Shown in pieces: positions 1 to 9,000 of a DNA stretch of 64,000 nt (its first letter is position 1; every line of letters starts with the position of its first letter). The stretch spans positions 1 to 64,000 of the forward strand of contig JAVKDD010000008.1 in the NCBI GenBank assembly GCA_040222455.1, in the 5' to 3' direction. The position numbers and the translations under genes are program-made. The notes below the pieces were generated by a model. The model had not been told where the DNA came from. It was given only the letters and a program-made list of their open reading frames with translations, and did not search any database. The stretch comes from RHLJ01 sp040222455 (GTDB lineage Bacteria; Bacteroidota; Rhodothermia; Balneolales; Balneolaceae).

Positions 1-135
1 CTGCGCTACTCCACCGTAGGTTTTTGCCATTACCGTCGTAATTGCCGCAGTCAATGTTGTTTTACCGTGATCTACGTGACCAATTGTTCCCACATTCACG
101 TGGGGCTTGGTGCGCTGAAAGGTCTCTTTTGCCAT
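1..135 (-). CDS. tuf: Elongation factor Tu, N-terminal part (cut by window edge)
   Basis: This is the first 45 residues of EF-Tu, the GTPase that delivers aminoacyl-tRNA to the ribosome. The translation starts MAKETFQRTKPHVNVGTIGH and continues with the P-loop GHVDHGKT, which is diagnostic of EF-Tu. The start ATG is at 133-135 and the gene runs off the left edge, so about 350 residues are missing. It is the last visible gene of a tRNA-tuf transcription unit: four tRNA genes lie 58-406 bases upstream on the same strand, as in the thrU-tyrU-glyT-thrT-tufB operon of E. coli. A second tuf copy may exist elsewhere; that cannot be seen here. Confidence 0.97.
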   Translation of the reverse strand, partial: MAKETFQRTKPHVNVGTIGHVDHGKTTLTAAITTVMAKTYGGVAQ

Positions 136-192
136 GATTAATCTATGTTATAGTGTATTGTTAAAAATTTTGTCCGAACTCATCAACAACAG

Positions 193-264
<72 letters not shown>

Positions 265-277
265 TTAGTTTTTCTTG

Positions 278-350
278 AGCGAGCGACCGGGATCGAACCG
301 GCAACATTCAGCTTGGAAGGCTGACACTCTACCAATTGAGTTACGCTCGC
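278..350 (-). tRNA. tRNA-Gly (anticodon TCC)
   Basis: Minus-strand cloverleaf with acceptor arms GCGAGCG/CGCTCGC, anticodon stem TCAGC/GCTGA around loop CTTCCAA, and T arm GGTTCGATCCC. The anticodon TCC reads glycine GGA/GGG codons. It lies 13 bases upstream of the Thr(GGT) gene. CCA is not encoded. Confidence 0.96.
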
Positions 351-370
351 TAATTCATCAGTATTTCAAG

Positions 371-453
371 TGGGGAGAGCAGGATTCGAACCTACGAAGT
401 CGTAAGACAACAGATTTACAGTCTGCCCCAGTTGGCCGCTTTGGTATCTCCCC
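371..453 (-). tRNA. tRNA-Tyr (anticodon GTA)
   Basis: Minus-strand class II tRNA of 83 bases with a long variable arm, as expected for bacterial tRNA-Tyr. Acceptor arms are GGGGAGA/TCTCCCC, the anticodon loop is TGTAAAT (anticodon GTA), and the T arm contains GGTTCGAATCC. It is the second tRNA of the cluster. Confidence 0.96.
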
Positions 454-468
454 AAATCACAAAAAGAG

Positions 469-541
469 AGCCAGTGACCGGATTTGAACCGATGACCGAC
501 GGTTTACAAAACCGTTGCTCTACCAACTGAGCTACACTGGC
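469..541 (-). tRNA. tRNA-Thr (anticodon TGT)
   Basis: Minus-strand cloverleaf with acceptor arms GCCAGTG/CACTGGC, anticodon stem ACGGT/ACCGT around loop TTTGTAA (anticodon TGT), and T arm GGTTCAAATCC. It is the first gene of the Thr-Tyr-Gly-Thr-tuf unit and sits about 20 bases downstream of a strong promoter. Confidence 0.96.
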
Positions 542-559
542 TTTTTGCGAAAGACTTAA

Positions 560-588
560 AAAATACCCATGTCTTGAAAGATTGTCAA
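560..588 (-). promoter_or_regulatory. Sigma70-type promoter of the tRNA-tuf operon
   Basis: On the minus strand the -35 box TTGACA (583-588) and -10 box TATTTT (560-565) are separated by exactly 17 bases. Transcription would start near 553, about 12 bases before tRNA-Thr(TGT). A consensus -35 with ideal spacing fits a strong stable-RNA promoter. It differs from the TAnnTTTG-type promoter known from Bacteroidia. Confidence 0.75.
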
Positions 589-617
589 CATTTAAAGTGC
601 AAAAATTTTCAAATTCT

Positions 618-1259
618 TTAATCTTTTTTCTGGAGTCGTTTAAGTTGATTTTTTGACCATATAAAACGAACTAATATAAGCACACCGATACCTATCAGTA
701 TCACTTTGCCATAGGCAGATAAATATTCACCGATAATGAGCCAATTATCTCTTATCAACCAACCCATGATTAGCAATGTCGCATTCCACAAAGCGGAGCT
801 AATAAACGAATTTAGCATCGTAAGGCTTATTTTTAGTCGAGACATCCCAGCTGTTAAAGAAATAACTGAGCGGGTTCCAGCTAAAAAACGATTACCAAAA
901 ATCACCCATTGACCGTACTTATACATCCAGATTTTACCCTTTCTGAAGTGTCGATAATTGATAAATTGTAGCAAAATATGGTCGTCTTTTTTTGCGTCAA
1001 TATGCCCGCCAAGTTTAGCCCCAATCCAATACATATTCATAAACCCAATCACAGATGCTAACACAGTAAGCATCCAGATTAGCGGAAGTGAGAGCAAACC
1101 GTCGGCTGCAAGGTATCCACTAAAGGCCAATAGTACATCTCCAGGAACAGGCGGAAGAACATTTTCTAGATACGCAATTATGGTAAAAATCAGATAAATC
1201 CCGATCGGAGGAACGGTACTAATCCATTCAACTATAGTTTGTACAATTTGATCTGCCAT
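618..1259 (-). CDS. DedA family membrane protein
   Basis: A 213-residue integral membrane protein of the DedA/SNARE-associated (VTT domain) family. These proteins act in the inner membrane, and members have been linked to lipid-carrier flipping and envelope homeostasis. Visible family marks are the N-terminal ENVLPPVPGD segment after the first hydrophobic helix, followed by the central FLAGTRSVISLTAGMSR stretch, which matches the F/GRF(I/L)PGxR...G motif with Ala for Pro. About five hydrophobic segments are present. The ATG at 1257-1259 is preceded by ispF, whose stop codon is one base away, so it is probably the last gene of the queA-ispD-ispF transcript. The substrate cannot be read from the sequence. 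Confidence 0.88.
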   Translation of the reverse strand: MADQIVQTIVEWISTVPPIGIYLIFTIIAYLENVLPPVPGDVLLAFSGYLAADGLLSLPLIWMLTVLASVIGFMNMYWIGAKLGGHIDAKKDDHILLQFINYRHFRKGKIWMYKYGQWVIFGNRFLAGTRSVISLTAGMSRLKISLTMLNSFISSALWNATLLIMGWLIRDNWLIIGEYLSAYGKVILIGIGVLILVRFIWSKNQLKRLQKKD

Positions 1260-1260
1260 T

Positions 1261-1734
1261 TCAAGTCTTTTGAATCAAGACAACAGCGGTTGCAGAAATG
1301 CCTTCTTCTCGCCCAACAAATCCTAGCTTTTCAGAAGTTGTAGCTTTAACTGAAACTTGATCGGTATTTAATTCTAAATCTTCTGCAATTGTACTAATTA
1401 TTTTGGGGAGATATGACATCAGTTTTGGGCGCTGAGCGACAATTGTAGCATCAAGATTTGAAAGTATATACCCTTTTTCTTTAACTAGCTGGTAGCAATG
1501 CGTTAATAATTTTCTGCTGTCCGCATTTTTATAAACTGGATCGGTATCTGGAAAATGTTGCCCAATATCGCCAAGTGCTAAAGCACCTAGTAATGCATCG
1601 GTAATTGCATGCAAAAGTACATCTGCATCGGAATGACCTTGCAGACCTTTTTCAAAGGGAATCTCAACTCCTCCGAGTATCAATTTTCTTCCAATTACCA
1701 ACTGATGAATATCAAACCCGTATCCTATTCTCAT
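1261..1734 (-). CDS. ispF: 2-C-methyl-D-erythritol 2,4-cyclodiphosphate synthase
   Basis: IspF of the non-mevalonate (MEP) isoprenoid pathway converts CDP-methylerythritol 2-phosphate to the 2,4-cyclodiphosphate with loss of CMP. At 157 residues it has the family's usual length. The start MRIGYGFDIHQL carries the metal-binding DxH; GHSDADVLLHAITDALLGA carries further active-site residues and the zinc His; the end has SVKATTSEKLGFVGR. Its start overlaps the ispD stop by four bases, so translation is probably coupled. ispH lies separately at 39.3 kb, consistent with a MEP route. Confidence 0.97.
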   Translation of the reverse strand: MRIGYGFDIHQLVIGRKLILGGVEIPFEKGLQGHSDADVLLHAITDALLGALALGDIGQHFPDTDPVYKNADSRKLLTHCYQLVKEKGYILSNLDATIVAQRPKLMSYLPKIISTIAEDLELNTDQVSVKATTSEKLGFVGREEGISATAVVLIQKT

Positions 1735-2429
1735 TTTTCCTTTATTTCATCTAAAATTAGTTCGGCAATTTTAAGGTCTATCGGATAAGTAATCTTTAAG
1801 TTTCGCCGATCCCCCTCTATCACCTTAACTGTTCCTCCCACTTTCTCGACCAATGAAGCGTCATCGGTACCTGTAAATTTTTCTATTGTGGCAGCCTTAT
1901 ATGCTGAGATCAATAATTTTTTTTGAAATATTTGAGGAGTTTGTGCCTGCCATAATTTACTTCGATCTGGGGTTTTTTTAATGACCGAATCCTTTCCTAT
2001 CTCTTTGATAGTATCTTTAGCAGGAACTCCGATAATAGCTCCTCCAAATTCTTTTGCGCACTTTGAACATCTTTCAATCAATTCGGCACTAATAAATGGT
2101 CGAACAGCATCGTGAACTGCAACCAAATCAACTTTATCTGATACAATAGACAGGGCATTTTTAATTGAATCTTGTCTTTCCTTACCTCCTTCAACAATCG
2201 AAAGTATTTCAACATGATTGGTAAAAGTGTTTAAGATAGATTCTACCTCAGATTCTCTCTCTTTTGAAGTAGCAATAATGATCTGAGAAACGAAATCAAG
2301 CTTAGCAAAAGCATGAATAGTATGCTCCAGAATAGTTTTATTCCGGAGCATTAAAAAAGGCTTAGGTGTCTGGGATCCCATTCGAGATCCCGAGCCGGCA
2401 GCAGGAATTATAACCGCCAGCTTATCCAT
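1731..2429 (-). CDS. ispD: 2-C-methyl-D-erythritol 4-phosphate cytidylyltransferase
   Basis: IspD couples MEP to CTP to give CDP-methylerythritol, the step two before IspF. The 232-residue protein opens with the nucleotidyltransferase loop PAAGSGSRMGSQTPKPFL, and has VAVHDAVRPFIS in the middle (CTP/Mg site) and FTGTDDASLVE towards the end, all standard for the family. It follows queA with no gap (start at 2429, queA stop at 2430-2432) and overlaps ispF by four bases. The three genes form a tight minus-strand operon. Confidence 0.97.
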   Translation of the reverse strand: MDKLAVIIPAAGSGSRMGSQTPKPFLMLRNKTILEHTIHAFAKLDFVSQIIIATSKERESEVESILNTFTNHVEILSIVEGGKERQDSIKNALSIVSDKVDLVAVHDAVRPFISAELIERCSKCAKEFGGAIIGVPAKDTIKEIGKDSVIKKTPDRSKLWQAQTPQIFQKKLLISAYKAATIEKFTGTDDASLVEKVGGTVKVIEGDRRNLKITYPIDLKIAELILDEIKEK

Positions 2430-3485
2430 TTAGATAATTAACATTGCGTCGCCAAAAGAGAAAAGACGATAATCTTTTTCTTTTGCTTCTTCATAAGCTT
2501 TCATCAAGAAATCGTACCCGGCAAATGCAGCGCCTAACATCAGTAATGTAGATTCTGGACGGTGAAAGTTCGTAATCAACGCTTCGGTAATCTTAAATTG
2601 ATAAGGAGGATAGATAAATTTATCGGTCCAGCCTGTTCCCATTTTAGACATCCCGCTTGCCATAACACTGGTTTCAATAACTCGAACAGCACTTGTTCCT
2701 ATGGCAACTACTTTATTCTTTTTCTTTTTGAGGGCGATATTGATTTTATCAGAAGTGTCTTTTGAGATAAAATAATTCTCTGAGTCCATTCGGTGCTTGG
2801 TAAGATCTTCTACCTCAACATTACGGAATGTGCCCCAACCGATATGAAGTGTAGTTGGAAGAAATTCAACTCCTTTAGCTTCAATTTTTTTGATCAGCTC
2901 TTCGGTAAAATGCATACCAGCCGTTGGAGCCGCAACTGCGCCTCTTTCAGTTGCATATACTGTTTGGTAGCGTTCTTTATCGGCTTCAACTGGCTCCCGT
3001 TCTATATATGGAGGTAATGGCATTTTGCCAAGTTCATCAAGCTTTCCATATAATTCATCATTAGGACCTTCGTACAGAAAGCGAATAGTTCGACCTCTTG
3101 AGGTTGTATTATCTACCACTTCAGCCATCAGTTCGTCATCACCTTCACCAAAATAGAGCTTATTACCAATCCTGATTTTTCGTGCAGGCTCAACAAGTAC
3201 ATCCCATAGCATGTTTTCTGGCTGAAGTTCTCTCAGTAAAAAAACTTCAATGTCAGCCTCTGTTTTTTCTTTCTTACCATTTAAACGAGCTGGAAACACT
3301 TTTGTATTGTTGAAAATAACAACGTCTCCTTCATTTAGATACTCATGTATATCTGAAAACTTTTTGTGTTCAATGGTTTGTTCTGCACGATTTAACACCA
3401 TTAATTTGGCTGAATCGCGCTTTTCTAAAGGTTCGTCGGGAACGTTGAGTCCTTCAACTTCGTATCTAAAATCGGTGAGTTTCAT
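2430..3485 (-). CDS. queA: S-adenosylmethionine:tRNA ribosyltransferase-isomerase
   Basis: QueA transfers and isomerises the ribosyl part of SAM onto 7-aminomethyl-7-deazaguanine in tRNA, giving epoxyqueuosine, the penultimate step of queuosine synthesis. The 351-residue length is normal. Family motifs are visible: the N-terminal LMVLNRAEQTIEHKKFSDI, EGDVVIFNNTKVFPARLNG, GAVAAPTAGMHFTEELI and the C-terminal ALITNFHRPESTLLMLGAAF. It is the first gene of the queA-ispD-ispF(-dedA) group and is divergent from the secreted-protein gene at 3661, with 175 bases of AT-rich DNA between them that must hold both promoters. Confidence 0.97.
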   Translation of the reverse strand: MKLTDFRYEVEGLNVPDEPLEKRDSAKLMVLNRAEQTIEHKKFSDIHEYLNEGDVVIFNNTKVFPARLNGKKEKTEADIEVFLLRELQPENMLWDVLVEPARKIRIGNKLYFGEGDDELMAEVVDNTTSRGRTIRFLYEGPNDELYGKLDELGKMPLPPYIEREPVEADKERYQTVYATERGAVAAPTAGMHFTEELIKKIEAKGVEFLPTTLHIGWGTFRNVEVEDLTKHRMDSENYFISKDTSDKINIALKKKKNKVVAIGTSAVRVIETSVMASGMSKMGTGWTDKFIYPPYQFKITEALITNFHRPESTLLMLGAAFAGYDFLMKAYEEAKEKDYRLFSFGDAMLII

Positions 3486-3660
3486 CTCTCCTCAGTTGTT
3501 TTGGAGTATTGGTTTGATTTCTTTGAAAAGAGAGTAAAAATACTATTTTTAAATGTCGATTTCAATTCAATATACATTTCAACATTGTTTATTATTAAAT
3601 ACCAATTCGTTATACTACGTGTTGAGTGAAAACGTTTGATTTCTGTAACATCAGGAAGAC

Positions 3661-4167
3661 ATGAAAAAACTATTTGTACCCGCACTTTTATTTTCTTTTT
3701 TAATTTCAGCTACAGCCTTTGGGCAACTACGCGGAGATTTATCGAGCCCATTTGACTATAGTGGCCCCATTATAAATAGAAGCGCTCCAACGGTTCAGAA
3801 TGGATTGAATAAATTTTTCAGCAGTATTGAAATGAGTCACTCTTACAGTATGAATTTTTCTTCTTTTGGAGGAGGATATCAAAACGTAAATGCATATACC
3901 AATACCTTAACTTTTGATATTAGTCCCAGAATGGATGGGCGAGTTGATGTTTCTTTTTTACATTCTCCTTTTGGTGGTAATCTAGCGCAGGGTCAAAACA
4001 GTTTTCAAAACCAAGTTGTAATTGAAAACGCTGAACTGAATTACAAAATAAGTGACAATGCATCTTTAAAGTTTCAATACCGCCAATTGCCTGCTGGGTA
4101 TTATGGTTATGGATACGATAGATTTGGAAGAAATAGCCGTTATAATAATTATGGATATTGGTACTAA
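3661..4167 (+). CDS. Small secreted or outer-membrane protein, unknown function
   Basis: 168 residues starting with a clear signal peptide (MKKLFVPALLFSFLISATAFG, cut probably before QLRGD). The mature part is rich in Ser, Asn, Tyr and Gly and has alternating hydrophobic residues (SYSMNFSSFGGGYQNVNAY, LTFDISPRMDGRVDVSFL), with a Tyr/Gly/Arg-rich end (GYYGYGYDRFGRNSRYNNYG). The strand pattern suggests a small beta-barrel or surface beta protein, but I recognise no named family. The gene starts a plus-strand run and ends 11 bases before the LytR_C gene. Export is well supported, function is not. Confidence 0.7.
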   Translation: MKKLFVPALLFSFLISATAFGQLRGDLSSPFDYSGPIINRSAPTVQNGLNKFFSSIEMSHSYSMNFSSFGGGYQNVNAYTNTLTFDISPRMDGRVDVSFLHSPFGGNLAQGQNSFQNQVVIENAELNYKISDNASLKFQYRQLPAGYYGYGYDRFGRNSRYNNYGYWY

Positions 4168-4178
4168 ACAGCTTTTGA

Positions 4179-4646
4179 ATGGGTGAAAACCAAAAGGGTA
4201 ATTCCTCTTCAAATATTGAGGGGCTTTTCCTAAACGCAGCTATTGGCTTTTTAAGCATTCTCTTAATTGTACTACTTGTTGCTCTCTCTACAAGAATTAT
4301 TTATCCGCGAATATTTAATCAAAGAGTGGAAGCTCAATCACAGTTAATAAGTGAAATTATTCAAATTGAGGTTTTAAATGGTTGTGGTATTGCAGGAATT
4401 GCAAATGCATATACTAGCGTTTTAAGATCTAATGGATTTGATGTAGTAGAAACCGGGAATTTTGACCACTTTAATCTGAAAGAAACTATTATAATTTCAC
4501 GAAGTGGTGTTTTAGACAATGCGCGACGTGTAGCTAACGCATTAGGTGTTAAAGAAATTAATGTAATTAGAGAGGAGTCTCCTGATTATTTTTTAGATGT
4601 AACTGTGGTTATTGGTCACGATTACGAACAGCTTAACAAAGAATAA
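4179..4646 (+). CDS. Membrane-anchored LytR C-terminal domain protein
   Basis: 155 residues: a short cytoplasmic lead, one transmembrane helix (about residues 20-45, AAIGFLSILLIVLLVALSTR), then an extracytoplasmic LytR_C domain starting IQIEVLNGCGIAGIANAYTS. The VLNGxGxxGxA start followed by a VxExGN segment is typical of the domain found at the end of LytR-CpsA-Psr proteins and alone in other phyla. The enzymatic LCP domain is absent, so this is a stand-alone domain whose role in the wall is not settled. It abuts rsfS, starting at 4647, without a gap. Confidence 0.8.
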   Translation: MGENQKGNSSSNIEGLFLNAAIGFLSILLIVLLVALSTRIIYPRIFNQRVEAQSQLISEIIQIEVLNGCGIAGIANAYTSVLRSNGFDVVETGNFDHFNLKETIIISRSGVLDNARRVANALGVKEINVIREESPDYFLDVTVVIGHDYEQLNKE

Positions 4647-5048
4647 ATGACAGATATTACGCAGCCAACAAAAAACCAGTTTATTGATGCAAAACCAGAT
4701 TCTAAGAATTTGGTTGAGATGATTATTGAGGGGCTTCGGAAAAGAAAAGCTCAAGATATAGTTGTACTCGATGTTTCTGATCAAACTACATTAACCGATT
4801 ATTTTGTTATTTGTAGCGGAAATTCAGACACACAAATAAAAGCAATTGCTGATTCTGTTGAAGAAGAACTCTTAGAAAAAGCTGGCGAAAAAGCCTGGAA
4901 AAAAGAAGGATTACAAGCTCGTTCCTGGATCATTCTTGATTTTATTAATACCGTAGTGCACGTAATGAGTAAAGAGAAAAGAGCATTTTATGATCTTGAA
5001 AGAATGTGGAACGACGCAAAAATTACACATTTAGAGAACGAAGATTGA
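4647..5048 (+). CDS. rsfS: Ribosomal silencing factor RsfS
   Basis: RsfS (Iojap family) binds L14 on the large subunit and blocks subunit joining in slow growth. The 133-residue protein has the usual core: LVEMIIEGLRKRKAQDIVVLDV, then TDYFVICSGNSDTQIKAIAD, then the segment EGLQARSWIILDF that normally reads EGxxxxxWILLDYGDVVVHIF; here it is NTVVHVMSKEKRAFYDLERMW. The match to this family is strong. Start ATG at 4647 follows the previous stop directly. Confidence 0.95.
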   Translation: MTDITQPTKNQFIDAKPDSKNLVEMIIEGLRKRKAQDIVVLDVSDQTTLTDYFVICSGNSDTQIKAIADSVEEELLEKAGEKAWKKEGLQARSWIILDFINTVVHVMSKEKRAFYDLERMWNDAKITHLENED

Positions 5049-5057
5049 TTTAATAAA

Positions 5058-6035
5058 ATGAACGCCAACCGAATTCTTATCACCGAGCCCATCCCAAATA
5101 AGGTGATTAAATATCTCGAAGAATTTGGAACAGTTACGGTTGGCAAAAAAGGTAAATTCAATTCTGAAGAAAATTTACTAGAAGCAATTAGTAAGCACGA
5201 AGCACTTCTGTGCATGCTATCCACTCCTGTTACTAAGTCTGTACTAAAATCAGCACCTAATTTAAAAGTTGTTGCCAATTTTGCCGTTGGGTATAACAAT
5301 ATAGATGTTGAATCAGCTACTAAGCTTGGAATTAAAGTTGCCAATACTCCCGATGTATTAACTGAAGCTTGCGGTGATTTTGCCATGGCATTACTTATGG
5401 CAACCACAAGGAGTTTTTATCAGGCAGAAAAATACTTACGTAATGGACAATTTAAAGGGTGGGAACCTTTGGGGTTTTTAGGTATGGAGCTTCGAGGTAA
5501 AACTTTAGGTATTTTAGGAATGGGTAGAATTGGATTGGCATTTGCACATAGAGCCAAAGCTTTTGGGATGAACATCCTTTACCACAATAGATCTAAAGTG
5601 TCTGAAGAAATTGAAGAACAATTAGATTGTACATTTATTGACAATCTTGAGGAACTCGCTCGTAAAAGTGACGTATTAAGTTTGAATTGTCCTTTAACTC
5701 CTGAAACTTATCACATCATCAACTCAGCGATTTTTTCCATTATGCCTGCTCATTCTATTTTGATCAATATATCGCGCGGACCTGTTGTAGACGAGGAAGC
5801 CTTAGCCGAAGCTTTGCATTCTGGAAAAATTGCAGGTGCCGGACTTGATGTATTTGAAAATGAGCCCATCGTTCACCCAAAACTACTCTCCGCTCCAAAT
5901 TGCACTATGTTGCCTCATATTGCTAGCGCAACATTTGAAACTCGTGAAGCAATTGGAATGCTCGCCGCAAAAACGATTAAGCAAGTTCTATCTGGAGTAT
6001 CTGACGATGAAATACCTAACCTGATTTCAGGTTGA
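5058..6035 (+). CDS. D-isomer 2-hydroxyacid dehydrogenase (glyoxylate/hydroxypyruvate reductase-like)
   Basis: A 325-residue NAD(P)-dependent dehydrogenase that interconverts a 2-keto acid and a D-2-hydroxy acid. The Rossmann motif GILGMGRIG is at about residues 151-159. The catalytic triad is in place: Arg240 (ISRGPVVD), Glu269 (FENEP) and His287 (LPHIASAT). The spacing and the LPHIASAT ending resemble glyoxylate/hydroxypyruvate reductases rather than SerA, and no ACT domain follows. It sits 9 bases after rsfS and 7 before the large kinase, so it is probably co-transcribed. The exact substrate is not readable from sequence. Confidence 0.92.
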   Translation: MNANRILITEPIPNKVIKYLEEFGTVTVGKKGKFNSEENLLEAISKHEALLCMLSTPVTKSVLKSAPNLKVVANFAVGYNNIDVESATKLGIKVANTPDVLTEACGDFAMALLMATTRSFYQAEKYLRNGQFKGWEPLGFLGMELRGKTLGILGMGRIGLAFAHRAKAFGMNILYHNRSKVSEEIEEQLDCTFIDNLEELARKSDVLSLNCPLTPETYHIINSAIFSIMPAHSILINISRGPVVDEEALAEALHSGKIAGAGLDVFENEPIVHPKLLSAPNCTMLPHIASATFETREAIGMLAAKTIKQVLSGVSDDEIPNLISG

Positions 6036-6042
6036 ACCAATT

Positions 6043-9000
6043 GTGGACTTCTTTAAAAAAAATAAACTCGTACTCTTTTTATCAGCACTTTGTGTTATTT
6101 CTGCGGGGTATAGTTTATTCGAATGGTCCTCTTATCAACCGAACTCAACTGAATCTGAAATAACAGAATTAGCTGAAAATTCAGTCTCTAACGCTACTCA
6201 AAATTTTCAGCAGTTTATATACGATTTTACCAGCCAATCAACATCGGTAGCTAGTTTTGTAAAACAAAATATTGAACAGGGAGGCACACTAGAATCCATT
6301 TCCGAAGGTATCATAAACGATTACGATTTTTGGGGAACTATAATATTTAAAGATAAAGAGCGATTAATTTGGAATGGATTTGTTCCAGATGATTATGCCG
6401 GTGAACTGCTTTCTATAAATGAATCTCTTTATGTATCCATTGAAACACAAAATAACGTAACCTATCTTTTTAGTGTAGTTCCTTTTTTTATTAAGCAGGA
6501 TACATCTGAAGTGCGATATGATGTATACAATCGAGTAAAAATAGCTCAAGAAAATATTCTCAGCCTCGGCACTAATCTTGAACAACACCCAGAGGAAGAA
6601 TTCTCGTCACCAGAACAATATCCTGTTAATTTTAGCTTCAATAGAATTGTCCCACAAGGAATTTTAGCTTCCTCCAAAATATCCACTATTAGTTCAGATT
6701 CTTTGGGAAAAGTCTATGCGCTAGTATCTGACATTGAAAAATACGAACGTACAATTGATATCAGAAAAGGGATTTGGAGAGCGTTATTTTATGCCAGTCT
6801 TTTGCTCCTCTTTGGTTTACTTGTGTTTGCTTTCGCAAAAAAAATCGGTGATTTAAATGGGCTATTAATTCAAATATTTGCCTACACATGTATTTGGCTG
6901 CTAATAAAAACACTATATCCTTTACTCGATATTAATTCGAGCACTATACCTTTATTGTCTAATCTACTCTTGGTTCAATACATTGTAAATTCGTTCTATA
7001 CCTTTCTTATTGGTTTTTCAATTTCAAAATTCTTGATTGAAGAAGAAGAACCTTTGACGCTCCCAAGCATTGGAATCTTAAGTTTTTTTACTAGCGTTAT
7101 TCTTGGAAGTGTAGTTTTATACTTTTTGCACTCAACTTCGTCACTAATCACAAATTCTGATATTGTTGTGATGGATTTGGAGTTGCTTCCTTCTTCTTCA
7201 ACACTTTTGCTGTATCTAAGTTCTAGCATTTCTCTTGTCTCTTTATTAGTCCTAAATATCACCAACTTTTGGTTTATCCTTAAAAATTCAACTACCCGTT
7301 TTTGGGGCTCACTTCTAGGATTATTTACAGGCTTCATTACTTCTTTAGTTATTGCTAAAGCGTCTTTTTTGCCTGAGAATTCTTACATCTGGATTCTAGT
7401 AATCAGTACTCTCTTCTTTTTAATCACTTTGATATTTGCTCTATTCTTATTGAAAAAAACACCAATATTTCTTCGTTCTTCAAAGCTTCGCCTTCTAATA
7501 TTTGTGAGTTACCTAACTGTTTGCTTTGTTTATATCGCATATTCAAGTGGAACTTCCGAGCGTCAGAATCAACGAATGTTAGATGCTGCTGAATCATTTT
7601 CTGTAGATGAAGAAAATGAGATACAAACCATTACGGTAAGCCTGTTACAAGATTTAAGTAATGAACTCTCTCAAAATTCTGAACGCGCTTTTGATGATTC
7701 GTTTTTTGACGAGTATTTAGAAAACTATATTAAACCTGAATGGCTGAAATATTCAATTTCTGTTCAGATTATTGATGAGGATGGAGACCGGTTTTCTGAT
7801 TATACCACAAGTCTATCCCGACCCCAATGGAGTACAGCATTCAGAATTCAAGAACTTGAAATCCCTTTTGAAGTCGAGCAAATACGTCGTCAAAATATTC
7901 GACCAGTTATTCGCACCACACCCATTAATACTATTAACGCAAAATACTCGACATTTAGACGAGGCTGGATTCCAATTTTTCAAAGTAAAGATTCGAATGC
8001 AAGAATTGGCTGGATTCTTTGTTCGGTGTATGAAGAACTTCCTCAGTTAGATCGACCTCTTAGAACCGTTATATCGTCAAGTAATGATCTTTTTACTGGT
8101 GAAACACTTACCTCTTCCGAATATAGGAATGGTACTTATGTTCGAAGTTCTATAAAAGGAATCCCCTTAGAAATTCCTGGTCCTAATGTATTGCCAGAAT
8201 CTATAATTCATCAAGTACAATCAGATTCTATTTTTACGACCTCTTTTCATTACAATAAAAATGAAATAAAAGAACTTTATGTAAAAAAAGGAGATAACAC
8301 TATTGTACGAATTGCCGCAAAAAAAATTGCTTTTACTCAACATATATTTTCGTTTCTCCGCCTATTTTTTATACTGGTAATACTGGGCATTTGTATTATG
8401 ATTATGCTTTCAGGTAATAAAAAATGGCACATTTTTGGGTATTCGCGGCGTTTTAAAGATCGTCTTGTCGATCGTTTTATTCTAGCAAGTATCATGTGCT
8501 TATTAACCTTAGTTGGCACTTCATATTTTGTATTAAATATTCAAAATAGCGAGGATGTACAAACTGCCTTATTTGAAAAACTAGATAATCTTATCCCAAA
8601 TCTTGAAACTACAAGCTCGACTTTGATAAACGATCCCGCTGAGCTTCAAAAAATTACATCTATTCTGGATGTTGACGCATCTGTTTATCAAGATGGGAAA
8701 TTAATAAACTCTACTACCTCTCAAATATTCAGTCAACATCTACTGCCAAGTTCTCTTCCCTGGAACGTATATCATCGATTAACTACAAACCAATCAACTC
8801 AAGAGCTTTCAATTGTTAATTTTGATGGACAACAAATGGCTATTGGATATAAGCCTTGGCTGGGTGAAAATAATCAGGTTGCTGGAATTGCGGCGGTTCC
8901 TACTTTTCTAAAAGCTCCAAAATTCTATGATCGGCTACTATCTACAACAAGTTTACTACTCGCATTTTATACCCTTATTTTTGGACTCTTAATGATGGTA

